64,000 nt of DNA, taken from contig NZ_BMRX01000007.1 of NCBI RefSeq assembly GCF_014648855.1, positions 248,001 to 312,000 of the forward strand, given 5' to 3'. The position numbers were made by a program, and so were the translations under genes. Origin of the DNA: Streptomyces parvulus (lineage in GTDB: Bacteria > Actinomycetota > Actinomycetes > Streptomycetales > Streptomycetaceae). Of this stretch, positions 38,167-48,078 are shown piece by piece (the first letter of the stretch is position 1; each line of letters begins with the position of its first letter). A model generated the notes under the pieces. It had not been told where the DNA came from. It was given only the letters and a program-made list of their open reading frames with translations, and ran no database searches.

Positions 38167-41100
38167 GCCGGCCTCCGCAGGGACACCAGGTCGGACAGCT
38201 CACGGGCCGTCAGCTCCGTGAGGGCCGACTCGCCGGAGCCGAGGATCGCGTCGGCCAGCGCCCGCTTGGACTGGAGCATCTCGGCGATCCGGTCCTCGAC
38301 CGTGCCCTCGGTGATGAGGCGGTGCACCTGGACCGGCTGGGTCTGCCCGATGCGGTAGGCGCGGTCGGTGGCCTGCTCCTCGACGGCCGGATTCCACCAG
38401 CGGTCGAAGTGCACGACGTGGCCCGCGCGGGTGAGGTTCAGGCCGGTGCCCGCGGCCTTGAGGGACAGCACGAGGACGGGCGTCGCGCCGCTCTGGAAGC
38501 GGTCCACCATGCGCTCGCGCTCCGGCACCGGTGTACCGCCGTGGAGGAGGTCGACGGGGACGGCGCGCGCGGCCAGGTGGGCGGTGATGAGGCGGGCCAT
38601 GCCGACGTACTGCGTGAAGACGAGGACCGAACCGTCCTCGGCGAGCACCGTGTCCAACAGCTCGTCCAGCAGGGCCAGTTTGCCCGAGCGGTCGGTCATG
38701 CGGTCGGTGCCGCCCCCGCCCGGGGTGCCCGGCGCATGCTCCTCCTTGAGGAAGAGCGCGGGGTGGTCGCAGATCTGCTTGAGCGAGGTCAGGAGCTTGA
38801 GGACGAGGCCGCGACGGCCGATGCCCTCGGCCTCCTCGATGGCGAGCATCGACTCGCGCACCACCGCCTCGTACAGCGCGGCCTGTTCGCGGGTGAGGGG
38901 GACGGGGTGGTCCGTCTCGGTCTTCGGCGGCAGCTCGGGGACGATGCCCGGGTCGGACTTCTTGCGGCGGAGCAGGAAGGGGCGGATCAGCCGGGCGAGG
39001 CGCGCCACCGCCTCCTCGTCCTCGCCGTTCTCCACCGCGCGGGCGTGGCGGGCGCGGAAGGACTTGAGGGGGCCGAGGAGTCCCGGGGTGGTCCAGTCGA
39101 GCAGGGCCCACAGCTCGGAGAGGTTGTTCTCCACCGGGGTGCCGGTCAGGGCCACGCGCGCGGGGGACGGGATGGTGCGCAGGGCCTTCGCCGTCGCCGA
39201 GTACGGGTTCTTGACGTGCTGTGCCTCGTCGGCGACGACCATGCCCCAGGGGCGTTCGGCGAGGTCCGGGGCGGCGGACCGCATCGTGCCGTAGGTGGTG
39301 AGCACGAACCCGCCGGCCAGGCCGTCGAGCGTGCGGTCGGCGCCGTGGAAGCGGCGGACGGGGACGCCGGGCGCGAAGCGGGTGATCTCCCGCTGCCAGT
39401 TGCCCAGCAGTGAGGCCGGGCAGACCACCAGGGTGGGCTCGGTCCGGGCCCTCTTGAGGTGCAGGGCGATGACGGTGACCGTCTTGCCGAGGCCCATGTC
39501 GTCGGCGAGGCAGCCGCCGAGGCCGAGGGAGGTCATGAGGTCGAGCCAGGCCAGTCCGCGCAGCTGGTAGTCGCGGAGGGTGGCGTGCAGGCCGGGCGGT
39601 GGTTCGGCGGGGCGCACGCCCGCGGTGAGCCGGTCGCGCAGGGCGGCCAGCGCGCCGACCGGCACCACGTCGACGGTCTCGCCGTCGGCCTCGGCGCTGC
39701 CGGTGAGGGCGACCGAGAGGGCGTCGACCGGGTCGAGCAGGCCCAGGTCGCGCTTGCGGGCGCGGCGGACCAGCTCCGGGTCGACCAGCACCCACCGGTC
39801 GCGCAGCCGGACGACGGGTCGGTGGGCCTCGGCGAGGCCGTCCATCTCGGCCTCGGTGAGCGGGTCCCCGCCGATCGCCAGCTGCCAGCGGAACTGGAGG
39901 AGGTCCTCGCTCTCGAAGAAGCCGGTGCCGTCCGTCGCCGAGCCCGGCGCGTTCCTGACCACGGCGGTCGCGGTGAGGTCCTGGGCCAGGTCGCGGGGCC
40001 AGTGCACGGCGACGCCGGCCGCGGCGAGCCGGCCCGCCGCCACGCCGAGCAGGTCGGTGACCTCCTCCTCGGACAGCCCGAGGACGTCGGGCACGTCCTG
40101 CTCGGCGAGGCGGTCGAGCGGCGGCCAGACCCGGGCCGCCCGGCGCACCCCGAGGGCGGCGTCCACGCGCGCGCGGGGGCCGAAGGCCGCGTCGGCCTCC
40201 CCCGACCACAGGTCGGCGGCGTCGGCGACCAGGGTGGGGTCGGCGAGGCTGTGCACCTGGACGATCGCGGCGCCGGCGCTGCGCACGCCGCCGCCCTCCG
40301 GACCGGTGGCGTCCCGGTCGAAGAGGTCGTACGCCGACAGGTCCAGGCGCAGGGAGATCCGCACGCCCGCGTCCATCCCGGCGGCGACCTCGGCGGCCCA
40401 GTCGTGGGCGCCGGGCAGGTGCCGGCCCTCGCGGGCGGCGAAGGGGCGGCCCGAGGCGTGGGGGGCGGCCGGGGTGCGGGGCAGGGTGTCGGCGACGGCG
40501 TCGAGGAAGGCGCGGACCAGCGCCTCCGGCTCGGGCAGCCGGATCGGGCCCGGCGCGTCCAGTGGCACCGCGTGGCCCTCCGGGGGCAGGGCGGCGGCCA
40601 CGGCGCGCAGGTGCGCGATGTCGTCGGAGTCCAGCGGTCCCGCGCGCCAGGCGTCGTGTCCGGTCGCGGTGAGGCCGGGCAGCAGCCGCCCGCGCGCGAT
40701 GAGCCGCAGCGCGTGCAGGGCCGCCGCTCCCCAGCAGGCGGTCGCCGGGTGGGCGGCCGGGTCGTGCCGCGCCCGCACCAGGAGGGGCAGGGCCTCGCCG
40801 AGCGGCAGGGACAGCGCGCGTGCCGTGCCGCGCCGCACGCCTGAGCCGTGCCGCCGCACGACCGTGAGTTCCGTGACGTCCGTGGGGTCCGCGGGCCCCG
40901 ACGGGTCGGTCGGGTCGGCGGAGTACGTCCCGGGCGCGGGGCCGTCTGCCCCGGGTCCGGGGTGCGGGCCGTCGTCCGGTGCCGGGGCGTGCGCGGAGAA
41001 GGTGTCGCCGTCCGCGCGTCCGTCCGGGTCCCAGAAGGCGATCCGGGCGTCGCGCGGGAGGGGCGCGGGCAGGAAGACGGCCGCCAGCCGGAGCGGGACG

Positions 41101-41189
41101 GAGGGCGGGGGGTCGGTCCGCCCGCTCGTCCGCCGCCACTCCCCCGCGCGTCCGGAGACGGTCGTCTCCGCCAGTGCCGTGTCGCCCAT
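38163..41189 (-). CDS. SNF2-family DEAD/DEAH-like helicase/ATPase
   Basis: 1008 residues from ATG 41189. The N-terminal 450 residues are the variable SNF2-associated domain. Helicase motifs follow: Walker A CLADDMGLGKTVTVIAL (near 565), VVCPASLLGNWQREI, Walker B VVADEAQHVKN (near 650), ALTGTPVENNLSELWALLDW, and in the C-terminal lobe LVFTQYVGMARLI, VLVLSLKAAGTGLNLT and RAYRIGQTQPVQVHRL. It translocates on DNA with ATP and probably acts with the coupled SWIM protein. This pair is a conserved chromosomal feature in Streptomyces as far as I recall. Confidence 0.92.
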   Translation of the reverse strand: MGDTALAETTVSGRAGEWRRTSGRTDPPPSVPLRLAAVFLPAPLPRDARIAFWDPDGRADGDTFSAHAPAPDDGPHPGPGADGPAPGTYSADPTDPSGPADPTDVTELTVVRRHGSGVRRGTARALSLPLGEALPLLVRARHDPAAHPATACWGAAALHALRLIARGRLLPGLTATGHDAWRAGPLDSDDIAHLRAVAAALPPEGHAVPLDAPGPIRLPEPEALVRAFLDAVADTLPRTPAAPHASGRPFAAREGRHLPGAHDWAAEVAAGMDAGVRISLRLDLSAYDLFDRDATGPEGGGVRSAGAAIVQVHSLADPTLVADAADLWSGEADAAFGPRARVDAALGVRRAARVWPPLDRLAEQDVPDVLGLSEEEVTDLLGVAAGRLAAAGVAVHWPRDLAQDLTATAVVRNAPGSATDGTGFFESEDLLQFRWQLAIGGDPLTEAEMDGLAEAHRPVVRLRDRWVLVDPELVRRARKRDLGLLDPVDALSVALTGSAEADGETVDVVPVGALAALRDRLTAGVRPAEPPPGLHATLRDYQLRGLAWLDLMTSLGLGGCLADDMGLGKTVTVIALHLKRARTEPTLVVCPASLLGNWQREITRFAPGVPVRRFHGADRTLDGLAGGFVLTTYGTMRSAAPDLAERPWGMVVADEAQHVKNPYSATAKALRTIPSPARVALTGTPVENNLSELWALLDWTTPGLLGPLKSFRARHARAVENGEDEEAVARLARLIRPFLLRRKKSDPGIVPELPPKTETDHPVPLTREQAALYEAVVRESMLAIEEAEGIGRRGLVLKLLTSLKQICDHPALFLKEEHAPGTPGGGGTDRMTDRSGKLALLDELLDTVLAEDGSVLVFTQYVGMARLITAHLAARAVPVDLLHGGTPVPERERMVDRFQSGATPVLVLSLKAAGTGLNLTRAGHVVHFDRWWNPAVEEQATDRAYRIGQTQPVQVHRLITEGTVEDRIAEMLQSKRALADAILGSGESALTELTARELSDLVSLRRPA

Positions 41190-41301
41190 ACGTCCTGTCA
41201 CCTCCCGCCCGCCTGCCCGATCAGCTGTCTTCGACTCTACGGGCGGGGTCTGACAATCGGCCCCGGACGGCTCCCGGGCGCGTGCGGGACGCCTGCGCCG
41301 G

Positions 41302-41883
41302 TCAGGGAACGGTGCGCGAGACGACGTACACCATCGGGTAATCCGGGTCGTCCAGGTCCACGACGACGTCCTGGGTCGGGGCCGGGTTCCGCTGCTCGTT
41401 GACCACGCCCCACCAGGTGCTGGACGACCGGAAGTTCCAGCCTGTGACCCGCTGGGCCCGGTCGCTGATGGCGATCCGGTCCTTCTGCAGCGCGTCCCGG
41501 TCGAGGCCCAGCCCGGCCAGGAAGGCGTCCAGGCCGGCGTTGGTGGTCTGGAACTGGACGTAGAGGCGGCTGGTCTTCCAGTTGTTCGTCTCGTAGTACG
41601 CGATCTTCTCCGAGGGCACCGGGACGGGCAGCTCGTAGATGCGCCGCTGGAGCTTGGACGGCCAGCCCCGCGTCATGCCGGTCGCCGCGTACTTCGCCTC
41701 CTTCTCCCGGCCGCTGTCGCGGCTCTGGTTGGCGGAGATCACGAGGTAGCCGGCGGGGACGCCGATGAGCAGCACGATGGTGAGCAGGGTCAGCGCGCGC
41801 CGCCGGATCATGTGCCGGCGGTCCTCGCCCGGGGGCCCGTGGTCCTCCGGGGTTCCGGCCTGGTGGGGCAGGGTCTCGGTCAC
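41302..41883 (-). CDS. Hypothetical single-pass membrane protein
   Basis: 193 residues from GTG 41883, overlapping the ROK kinase stop (GTGA). One membrane segment (ALTLLTIVLLIGVPAGYLVI) follows a short cytoplasmic head rich in His/Pro/Glu. The outer part (LPVPVPSEKIAYYETNNWKT, QFQTTNAGLDAFLAGLGL, VTGWNFRSSSTWWGVV) has the look of a small beta-rich extracytoplasmic domain. No family recognised. It is co-transcribed with the sugar kinase, but a functional link is unproven. Confidence 0.7.
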   Translation of the reverse strand: MTETLPHQAGTPEDHGPPGEDRRHMIRRRALTLLTIVLLIGVPAGYLVISANQSRDSGREKEAKYAATGMTRGWPSKLQRRIYELPVPVPSEKIAYYETNNWKTSRLYVQFQTTNAGLDAFLAGLGLDRDALQKDRIAISDRAQRVTGWNFRSSSTWWGVVNEQRNPAPTQDVVVDLDDPDYPMVYVVSRTVP

Positions 41884-43028
41884 AGCGACTCCCCTGAGGT
41901 GCGGCGGGACTCGGCGTACCGCTCGTAGCGCTCGTACCGCTCCACGCGGCGCCGCTTGGCGCGGCGGAACCGGCGGGCGACCAGGCGGGCCAGGTCGGCG
42001 GCGCCCACCATACCGGCCTCGGGGCCCAGCTGGGCGCGGACGATGCGGGCCTCGGGGCGGTAGCCGCGGCCGGTCAGCTGGCGCTTGAAGGCGTCGCGCG
42101 CGGGGCCGATGAGCAGGTCGTCCGCGGCGCTGACGCCGCCGCCGATCACGAAGCAGGAGGGGTCGAGGGCGGCGGCCAGGTTGGCGATGCCGACGCCGAG
42201 CCACTGGCCGATGTCCTGGAGCAGCTCGACGCACATGGCGTCGCCCTCGCGGGCCAGCTCCGTGATCATCGGGCCGGTGATGTCGCCGATGCTGCCCTTG
42301 ACGTGCTCGATGATCCCGTACGCCACCGGCGAGTCGGCCGCGGCCAGCTCGCGTGCCTCCCTGACCAGGGCGTTCCCGGAGCTGTACTGCTCCCAGCAGC
42401 CGCGGTTGCCGCACGGGCAGCGGTGGCCGCCGGGCACCACCTGCATGTGCCCGAACTCGCCCGCGACCCCGTACTTGCCCCGCTTGACCTGGCCGTCCTC
42501 CAGGATCGCGCCGCCGATGCCGGTGCCCAGGGTGATCATGACGAGGTGGTCCTCGCCGCGGCCGGCGCCGAAGCGCCACTCGGCCCAGGCGGCGGTGTTG
42601 GCGTCGTTGTCCACCAGGACGGGCACCGCGAGGCGGCCGGCGATGCGGTCGCGCAGCGGCTCGTTGCGCCAGGACAGGTGCGGTGCGAAGAGCACGCGGT
42701 TGCGGTCGGCGTCGACCCAGCCGGCCGCGCCGATGCCGACGGCGTGGACGTCGTGCCGGTCGGAGAGGTCCAGGACCAGCTCGACGATGGTGTCCTCGAC
42801 CACCTTGGGGCTCTTGGACTTGTCCGGCGTCTCCGTGCGCAGGCGCTCCAGGATGTTGCCGTCGGCGTCGACGACGCCCGCCATCACCTTCGTGCCGCCG
42901 ATGTCGATGCCGACCGTGGGGACGCGGGGCGCCGTCAGGTGCGAGCGGCGTTCCCTCGTGCCCACGGTGCGCAGGACCGGGGCGCGGCGGGAACCGATGG
43001 GGGCGGTGAAGTCGCGGTAGGTGCTCAT
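41880..43028 (-). CDS. ROK-family glucokinase/sugar kinase
   Basis: 382 residues from ATG 43028. The phosphate-binding motif VGIDIGGTKVMAGVVDADG is N-terminal, and the zinc-binding ROK signature is HRCPCGNRGCWEQYSSG; the catalytic Asp lies in LVDNDANTAAWAEW. There is no helix-turn-helix at the N-terminus, so it is an enzyme rather than a ROK repressor. It lies downstream of a sugar-type ABC importer and presumably phosphorylates the imported sugar. Confidence 0.9.
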   Translation of the reverse strand: MSTYRDFTAPIGSRRAPVLRTVGTRERRSHLTAPRVPTVGIDIGGTKVMAGVVDADGNILERLRTETPDKSKSPKVVEDTIVELVLDLSDRHDVHAVGIGAAGWVDADRNRVLFAPHLSWRNEPLRDRIAGRLAVPVLVDNDANTAAWAEWRFGAGRGEDHLVMITLGTGIGGAILEDGQVKRGKYGVAGEFGHMQVVPGGHRCPCGNRGCWEQYSSGNALVREARELAAADSPVAYGIIEHVKGSIGDITGPMITELAREGDAMCVELLQDIGQWLGVGIANLAAALDPSCFVIGGGVSAADDLLIGPARDAFKRQLTGRGYRPEARIVRAQLGPEAGMVGAADLARLVARRFRRAKRRRVERYERYERYAESRRTSGESL

Positions 43029-43143
43029 CGGGTGCGATTGTGCCGCACGGCTCCGCCGGGTGCCGAATGGGACGGGGGTGGCGTGACCGGTTCGTCGCCG
43101 GGTGCGGGTCCGTCGTGGTTACCCGCGCGGTTCCCCGCGCCCC

Positions 43144-43944
43144 TTATCGGCGTTCCAGTTCATGGCGTAGATCGTCCAGCTCCGTTCCGCCCGCCATCTG
43201 GCGTGTCAGCTCGTCCAGGGTGATGTCGTCCCGCTCGTGGTTGCCGACCATCGTGCCGCGCTTCAGGAGGACGAAGCGGTCGCCCACCAGGTACGCGTGG
43301 TGCGGGTTGTGGGTGATGAGGACGACACCGAGGCCCTGGTCGCGGGCGGCCGCCACGTACTTCAGGACGACGCCGGACTGCTTCACGCCGAGGGCGGCGG
43401 TCGGCTCGTCCAGGACGAGTACCTTCGCGCCGAAGTACACCGCGCGTGCGATCGCCACGCACTGGCGTTCGCCGCCGGAGAGGGTGCCGATGGGCTGGTC
43501 GACGTCGCGCAGGTCGATGCCCATGCGCAGCAGCTCGGCGTGGGTGGTGCGGCGCATGTGGTCGACGTCCATGCGCTTGAACGGGGCGACGCCCTTGCGG
43601 GGCTCGGAGCCGAGGAAGAAGTTGCGCCAGACCGGCATCAGCGGGACGACGGCGAGGTCCTGGTAGACGGTGGCGATGCCGCGGTCGAGGGCTTCGCGCG
43701 GGGAGGAGAGCCGGGTCTCCTCGCCGTCGAGGGCGAGAGTGCCGCCGTCGTGCTGGTGCAGCCCGGAGATGATCTTGATGAGGGTGGACTTGCCCGCGCC
43801 GTTGTCGCCGAGGACGCAGGTGATCTCGCCCGCGTGCACCTGGAGGGACACGCCTTCCAGGGCGCGTACGTTGCCGTAGTTCTTGCTGACGCCGGACAGC
43901 TCGACGAGCGCCTCGCGTGCTGGGGTCTCGGTGGTCTCGGTCAT
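43144..43944 (-). CDS. ABC transporter ATP-binding protein (CUT2-like, single domain)
   Basis: 266 residues from ATG 43944, overlapping the permease stop by four bases. Walker [18 protein letters not shown]-loop VYQDLAVVP, signature [16 protein letters not shown], Walker [16 protein letters not shown] and H-loop [13 protein letters not shown] [12 protein letters not shown] are all present. Only one nucleotide-binding domain is present, as in the FrcA-type branch of CUT2 sugar importers, where most others have a double-length ATPase. It energises uptake with the permease and lipoprotein upstream. Confidence 0.92.
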   Translation of the reverse strand: MTETTETPAREALVELSGVSKNYGNVRALEGVSLQVHAGEITCVLGDNGAGKSTLIKIISGLHQHDGGTLALDGEETRLSSPREALDRGIATVYQDLAVVPLMPVWRNFFLGSEPRKGVAPFKRMDVDHMRRTTHAELLRMGIDLRDVDQPIGTLSGGERQCVAIARAVYFGAKVLVLDEPTAALGVKQSGVVLKYVAAARDQGLGVVLITHNPHHAYLVGDRFVLLKRGTMVGNHERDDITLDELTRQMAGGTELDDLRHELERR

Positions 43945-44981
43945 GCGGTGGCCTCCGCGCGCTTGCGGACCCAGGCGTTGAGCAGGGTCGCGAGGAGCAG
44001 CATCGCTCCGAGGAAGAACTTGAACCAGTCGGGGTTCCACTCGGCGAAGACGATGCCCTTGCTGGTCATGCCGAAGATGAACGCGCCGACCGCCGAGCCC
44101 ACGGCGCTGCCGTAGCCGCCGGTGATCAGGCAGCCGCCGATGACGGCCGCGATGATGTAGATCAGCTCGTTGCCGACGCCCTCGCCGGACTGGACGACGT
44201 CGTAGGAGAAGAGCAGGTGCTGGCCGGAGATCCAGGCGCCGAACCCGACGCCCATGTAGAGGCCGATCTTGGTCCTGGTGACCGGGACGCCCACCGCGCG
44301 GGCGGCGTCCTGGTTGCCGCCGACCGCGAAGATCCAGTTTCCGGCGCGGGTGCGCAGCAGGATCCAGCTGGCGACGGCGACCAGGGCGAGCCACCACAGG
44401 ATGGTCACCTTGAAGCCGACGCCGCCCACGGTGATCGTGGACGCGAAGACGTCGCGGGCGGAGGGGAAGCCCTCCATGTCGGCGATCGACTTGGTGGAGA
44501 CGGTGCCGTCGATCAGCTTGGTGAAGCCCAGGTTCAGGCCGGTCAGCATCAGGAACGTGCCCAGCGTGATGATGAAGCTGGGCAGCTTCGTGCGGGTCAG
44601 CATGAAGCCGTTGAACGCGCCGATCGCCAGGGTGACCAGCAGCGACACCCCGACGCCCACCCAGACGTTCGCGGTCATCTGGTAGCTGAACATCGACGAC
44701 ACCAGCGCCGACGAGGTGACCATGACACCGGCCGACAGGTCGAACTCGCCGCCGATCATCAGCAGGGCCACCGGGACGGCCATGATGCCGATCGTGGAGG
44801 CGGCGTAGAGCACGGTGCTCAGGCTCGCGGCGCGCAGGAAGCTGTCGGCGAAGAACGCGAAGAAGACGAAGACGGCGACGGCCCCGACGACCGATCCCAG
44901 TTCGGGACGGCCCAGGAGCTTCCGCAGCGGCGAGGTCCGCAGAATCCTTTCGTCAGCGTCGTTGGCCTGTGTGGCGTTCAT
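43941..44981 (-). CDS. ABC transporter permease (RbsC/branched sugar type)
   Basis: 346 residues, about ten hydrophobic segments. [20 protein letters not shown] and [20 protein letters not shown] are diagnostic of the ribose/xylose/fructose CUT2 permease family, as is [26 protein letters not shown] 44981 overlaps the binding-protein stop. It forms the membrane channel of the importer. Confidence 0.92.
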   Translation of the reverse strand: MNATQANDADERILRTSPLRKLLGRPELGSVVGAVAVFVFFAFFADSFLRAASLSTVLYAASTIGIMAVPVALLMIGGEFDLSAGVMVTSSALVSSMFSYQMTANVWVGVGVSLLVTLAIGAFNGFMLTRTKLPSFIITLGTFLMLTGLNLGFTKLIDGTVSTKSIADMEGFPSARDVFASTITVGGVGFKVTILWWLALVAVASWILLRTRAGNWIFAVGGNQDAARAVGVPVTRTKIGLYMGVGFGAWISGQHLLFSYDVVQSGEGVGNELIYIIAAVIGGCLITGGYGSAVGSAVGAFIFGMTSKGIVFAEWNPDWFKFFLGAMLLLATLLNAWVRKRAEATA

Positions 44982-45982
44982 CGGGTGCCCCGCTTGGTGT
45001 ACTCGGCGAGCGCGGCGGCGTCGTCCTTGGTGATGATCTGCGGGCCGGTGAGCACGGGGCGGCCGCCACCGAGGACGTCGGCGTTGTACTTGTACAACCA
45101 CAGCAGGTCGACGGCCTCGTAGCCCTGGAGGTACGGCTGCTGGTCGACCGCGAAGCCGAGGGTGCCGTCGGAGAGTCCGCCGGCCACCTTGGCGTTGAGG
45201 TCGAAGGTGTCGATCTCCGCCTTGCTGCCGGCGCCCTGCTTGGCCTTCACCGCGGTGTCGGCGTAGGGGGCGCCGAGGGTGACCACGGCGTCCACGGCCT
45301 TGTCGGTCTGGAGCTTGGCCTCGATGGCGGACTGCACGTCCGGCATGCTGGTGCCGTTGACGTAGAGGCGCTGGACCTTGCCGTCGAAGGTCTTCTCGAC
45401 GCCGTCGCAGCGCTGCTCGTGGCCGACGTTGCCCTGCTCGTGGAGGACGCAGAGGGCCTGCTCGCGGCCCCGCCGGTTCAGTTCCTCGCCGACCGCCTCG
45501 CCGGCGATCGTCTCGTCCTGGCCGATGTGGGTGAGGGCGCCGAACTTCTTGGACACCTCGGAGCCGGAGTTCACCGTGATCACCGGGATGCCCGCCTTGC
45601 GGGCGCGGTCGAGGGCGGACTTCATCGCGTCGGGCTTGGCCAGCGTGACGATGATCCCGTCGACCTTCTTGTCGATGGCGGCGTTCACCAGCTGCGCCTG
45701 CTGCTGGGCCTCGTCGTCGTGGGAGTACAGGAAGTTGATGTTGTCCTTGACCGCCGCCTGCTCGGCGCCGCTCTGGACGATGTCCCAGAAGGTGTCGCCG
45801 TCGCCCGAGTGGGTGATCATCGCGAAGGTCCAGCGGGGTGTGTTCACCGCCGCCTGCCCCTGGGCCGACGCGGCCTTGCGGGCGTCCTCGGCGCGCTTGC
45901 CGCCAGTGCTGCTGCACCCGGCCAGGGACACCGACAGTGCCCCCGCCAGCGCTATGCCTACCCAGGTCCGAAACCGTGCCAC
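44978..45982 (-). CDS. Sugar ABC transporter substrate-binding lipoprotein
   Basis: 334 residues from GTG 45982. A lipoprotein signal with lipobox LSVSLAGCSS is present, so the mature protein is anchored outside the membrane. The rest is a type I periplasmic-binding fold (TFAMITHSGDGDTFWDIVQ, VDGIIVTLAKPDAMKSALDR, IPVITVNSGS, GQDETIAGEAVGEELNRRG, GFAVDQQPYLQGYEAVDLLW). Substrate is a sugar or sugar-like ligand; the inositol-dehydrogenase-like gene at 47043 hints at a cyclitol or related sugar. GntR operators are upstream. Confidence 0.9.
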   Translation of the reverse strand: MARFRTWVGIALAGALSVSLAGCSSTGGKRAEDARKAASAQGQAAVNTPRWTFAMITHSGDGDTFWDIVQSGAEQAAVKDNINFLYSHDDEAQQQAQLVNAAIDKKVDGIIVTLAKPDAMKSALDRARKAGIPVITVNSGSEVSKKFGALTHIGQDETIAGEAVGEELNRRGREQALCVLHEQGNVGHEQRCDGVEKTFDGKVQRLYVNGTSMPDVQSAIEAKLQTDKAVDAVVTLGAPYADTAVKAKQGAGSKAEIDTFDLNAKVAGGLSDGTLGFAVDQQPYLQGYEAVDLLWLYKYNADVLGGGRPVLTGPQIITKDDAAALAEYTKRGTR

Positions 45983-46068
45983 GAGGCCGTGCCCTTCTTG
46001 CTGTGCCGTGCTGTGCGTGCCGGGCGCCGAAGGCTCCGGCCCGGGGTCCGGAGACCCCAAACGCCCCA

Positions 46069-46132
46069 TTGTCCGACACACAAGCGGAGCCTTTGCCTCC
46101 GGGGACCGGACGACGGTCACATTGTCCGGACA
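46069..46132. promoter_or_regulatory. GntR operator region upstream of the ABC importer operon
   Basis: The perfect 10-bp palindrome TGTCCGGACA lies at 46123-46132, and a near copy (TTGTCCGACACA) at 46069-46080, both upstream of the lipoprotein gene start at 45982. The same palindrome occurs at 46991-47000 beside the GntR gene, so the three sites probably bind that regulator. Confidence 0.65.
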
Positions 46133-46175
46133 TTGCGACGAACCCGCACGGCGAGCGGCGTCCTCCGGGGGTGGG

Positions 46176-46940
46176 TCAGGGCCGTACGAGGAGCTGGAAC
46201 TCGAAGGAGTACCGGGAGGGGCGGTAGGTGTGGGTGCCGAACTCCACCGCGCGTCCCGTGTCGTCGAAGGTCGTGCGCTCCATCGTGAGCAGGGGCGCGC
46301 CCTCGTCCTCGCCGAGCCGTTCGGCCTCGCCGGCGGTGGCGGCGCGGGCGCCGATGGACTGGCGGGCGCTGTGCAGGGTGATGCCGGCGGCGCGCATCAG
46401 CCGGTACAGGCCCGTCGCCTCCAGCTGGCCGGTGTCGAGGTCCAGGAGGCCGGAGGGCAGGTAGTTGCACAGGTACGCCATCGGCTCCGCGTGGGTCAGC
46501 CGCAGCCGCTCGACGCGGTGCACCTCGGCCCCCTCGGCCACCCCGAGTGCGGCGGCGGCCTCCGCGGGCGCCGGGACGACCGTGTTGACCAGCACCTTGG
46601 TCGCGGGTCGCTGGCCCGCGGCCTCCAGGTCGTCGTAGAGGCTGCTGAGTTCCAGCGGGCGCCTGACCTTGCTGTGCACCACCTGGGTGCCCACGCCGCG
46701 GCGGCGCACCAGCAGCCCCTTGTCGACGAGCGACTGGATGGCCTGGCGGACGGTGGGCCGGGACAGACCGAGCCGGGCGGCCAGCTCGATCTCGTTGCCG
46801 AGCAGGCTGCCCGGGGTGAGCGCGCCGTGTTCGATCGCCGCCTCCAGCTGCTGCGACAGCTGGAAGTACAGCGGCACGGGGCTGCTGCGATCCACGCTGA
46901 GGTCCAGCGACACGGTGGGGTCCACTTCTGGTTTCGGCAC
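46176..46940 (-). CDS. GntR/HutC-family transcriptional regulator
   Basis: 254 residues from GTG 46940. The winged-helix head reads PLYFQLSQQLEAAIEHGALT, PGSLLGNEIELAARLGLSRP and TVRQAIQSLVDKGLLVRRRG, followed by a UTRA effector domain (RVERLRLTHAEPMAYLCNYL, LYRLMRAAGITLHSARQSIG). It probably responds to a sugar phosphate and represses the ABC importer and the dehydrogenase next to it. Confidence 0.9.
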   Translation of the reverse strand: MPKPEVDPTVSLDLSVDRSSPVPLYFQLSQQLEAAIEHGALTPGSLLGNEIELAARLGLSRPTVRQAIQSLVDKGLLVRRRGVGTQVVHSKVRRPLELSSLYDDLEAAGQRPATKVLVNTVVPAPAEAAAALGVAEGAEVHRVERLRLTHAEPMAYLCNYLPSGLLDLDTGQLEATGLYRLMRAAGITLHSARQSIGARAATAGEAERLGEDEGAPLLTMERTTFDDTGRAVEFGTHTYRPSRYSFEFQLLVRP

Positions 46941-46990
46941 GGCCCGAGCGTAGCTCCGTGCGGTGGTGACGGGAAGTTGTGTAGTTCGAT

Positions 46991-47000
46991 TGTCCGGACA
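46991..47000. promoter_or_regulatory. GntR operator between gntR and the dehydrogenase
   Basis: TGTCCGGACA palindrome 51 bp upstream of the gntR start and 43 bp upstream of the divergent dehydrogenase ATG at 47043. Identical to the copy at 46123-46132. Confidence 0.65.
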
Positions 47001-47042
47001 TACGCATTGACAGGGTGCGTGCGGTGAGCCCACTTTGATTCC

Positions 47043-48065
47043 ATGCGCATCGGGGTCATCGGGACGGGCCGCATCGGCACCGTTCACGCCAACACACTCA
47101 GCCGCCACCGCGACGTCGGATCCCTGATCCTCACGGACGCCGACCTCCCGCGGGCCCAGGATCTGGCCCACCGGCTCGGGGAGACGGCGGCGCCCGGAGT
47201 GGACGAGATCTTCCGGTGGGGCGTGGACGCGGTGGTGATCACCACGGCGACCCCGGCCCACGCGGAACTGATCGGCCGGGCGGCGCGCTCGGGGCTGCCG
47301 GTGTTCTGCGAGAAGCCCATCGCGCTGGACCTGGCCGGCACGTTACAGGCGATCGCCGAGGTGGAGGCGGCCGGGACGGTGCTGCAGATGGGGTTCCAGC
47401 GGCGCTTCGACGCGGGGTACCGGGGCGCCAGGGAGGCGGTGCGGGCCGGGCGGCTCGGACGGCTGCACACCGTGCGGGCGGTGACGAGCGACCAGGCGCC
47501 GCCGCCGGCCGATTGCCTGCCGCAGTCCGGCGGGCTGTACCGGGACACGCTCATCCACGACTTCGACGTGCTGCGCTGGGTGACCGGGCGGGAGGTCACC
47601 GACGTGTACGCCGCCGGGTCGGACGCCGGGCCGCCGATGTTCCGCGCGGCGGACGACGTGGACACCGGTGCCGCGCTGCTCACGCTGGACGACGGCACGC
47701 TGGCCACGGTGACGGCGACGCGGCTGAACGGGGCGGGGTACGACGTGCGCATGGAGCTGGCCGGGGAGCTGGACCAGATCGTCGTCGGCCTGGACGACCG
47801 TACGCCGATCGCGTCCACCGAGCCGACCGGTCCCCCGGCCGCGGACAAGCCGTGGACGGGCTTCGTGGAGCGGTTCGGGCCCGCCTACGAGGCGGAGCTG
47901 GCCACCTTCGTGGAGGTGGTGCGCGGTGAGCGGGCCAACCCGTGCGACGGCCGCGAGGCGCTGCAGGCGCTGCGCGTCGCCGAGGCCTGCGACGTCTCCC
48001 GCCGCGAGCGCAGGCCCGTGCGGCTGGCCGAGGTCCCCGGGGCCGCGGCGGCCGCGGCGGGCTGA
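47043..48065 (+). CDS. Gfo/Idh/MocA-family NAD(P)-dependent sugar/inositol dehydrogenase
   Basis: 340 residues from ATG 47043. Rossmann motif IGVIGTGRIGTVHAN, the family's EKP motif GLPVFCEKPIALDL, and a substrate-side GGLYRDTLIHDFDVLRW carrying the D/H pair used in inositol 2-dehydrogenases. Its promoter shares the GntR palindrome with the importer, so it likely oxidises the imported sugar or cyclitol. Confidence 0.88.
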   Translation: MRIGVIGTGRIGTVHANTLSRHRDVGSLILTDADLPRAQDLAHRLGETAAPGVDEIFRWGVDAVVITTATPAHAELIGRAARSGLPVFCEKPIALDLAGTLQAIAEVEAAGTVLQMGFQRRFDAGYRGAREAVRAGRLGRLHTVRAVTSDQAPPPADCLPQSGGLYRDTLIHDFDVLRWVTGREVTDVYAAGSDAGPPMFRAADDVDTGAALLTLDDGTLATVTATRLNGAGYDVRMELAGELDQIVVGLDDRTPIASTEPTGPPAADKPWTGFVERFGPAYEAELATFVEVVRGERANPCDGREALQALRVAEACDVSRRERRPVRLAEVPGAAAAAAG

Positions 48066-48078
48066 CCCGGTCGGGTCA
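48063..48078. terminator. Compact bidirectional hairpin formed by the two stop codons
   Basis: TGACCCG/CGGGTCA with a two-base loop. The left arm begins with the dehydrogenase TGA and the right arm ends with the reverse stop of the response-regulator gene. Confidence 0.55.
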
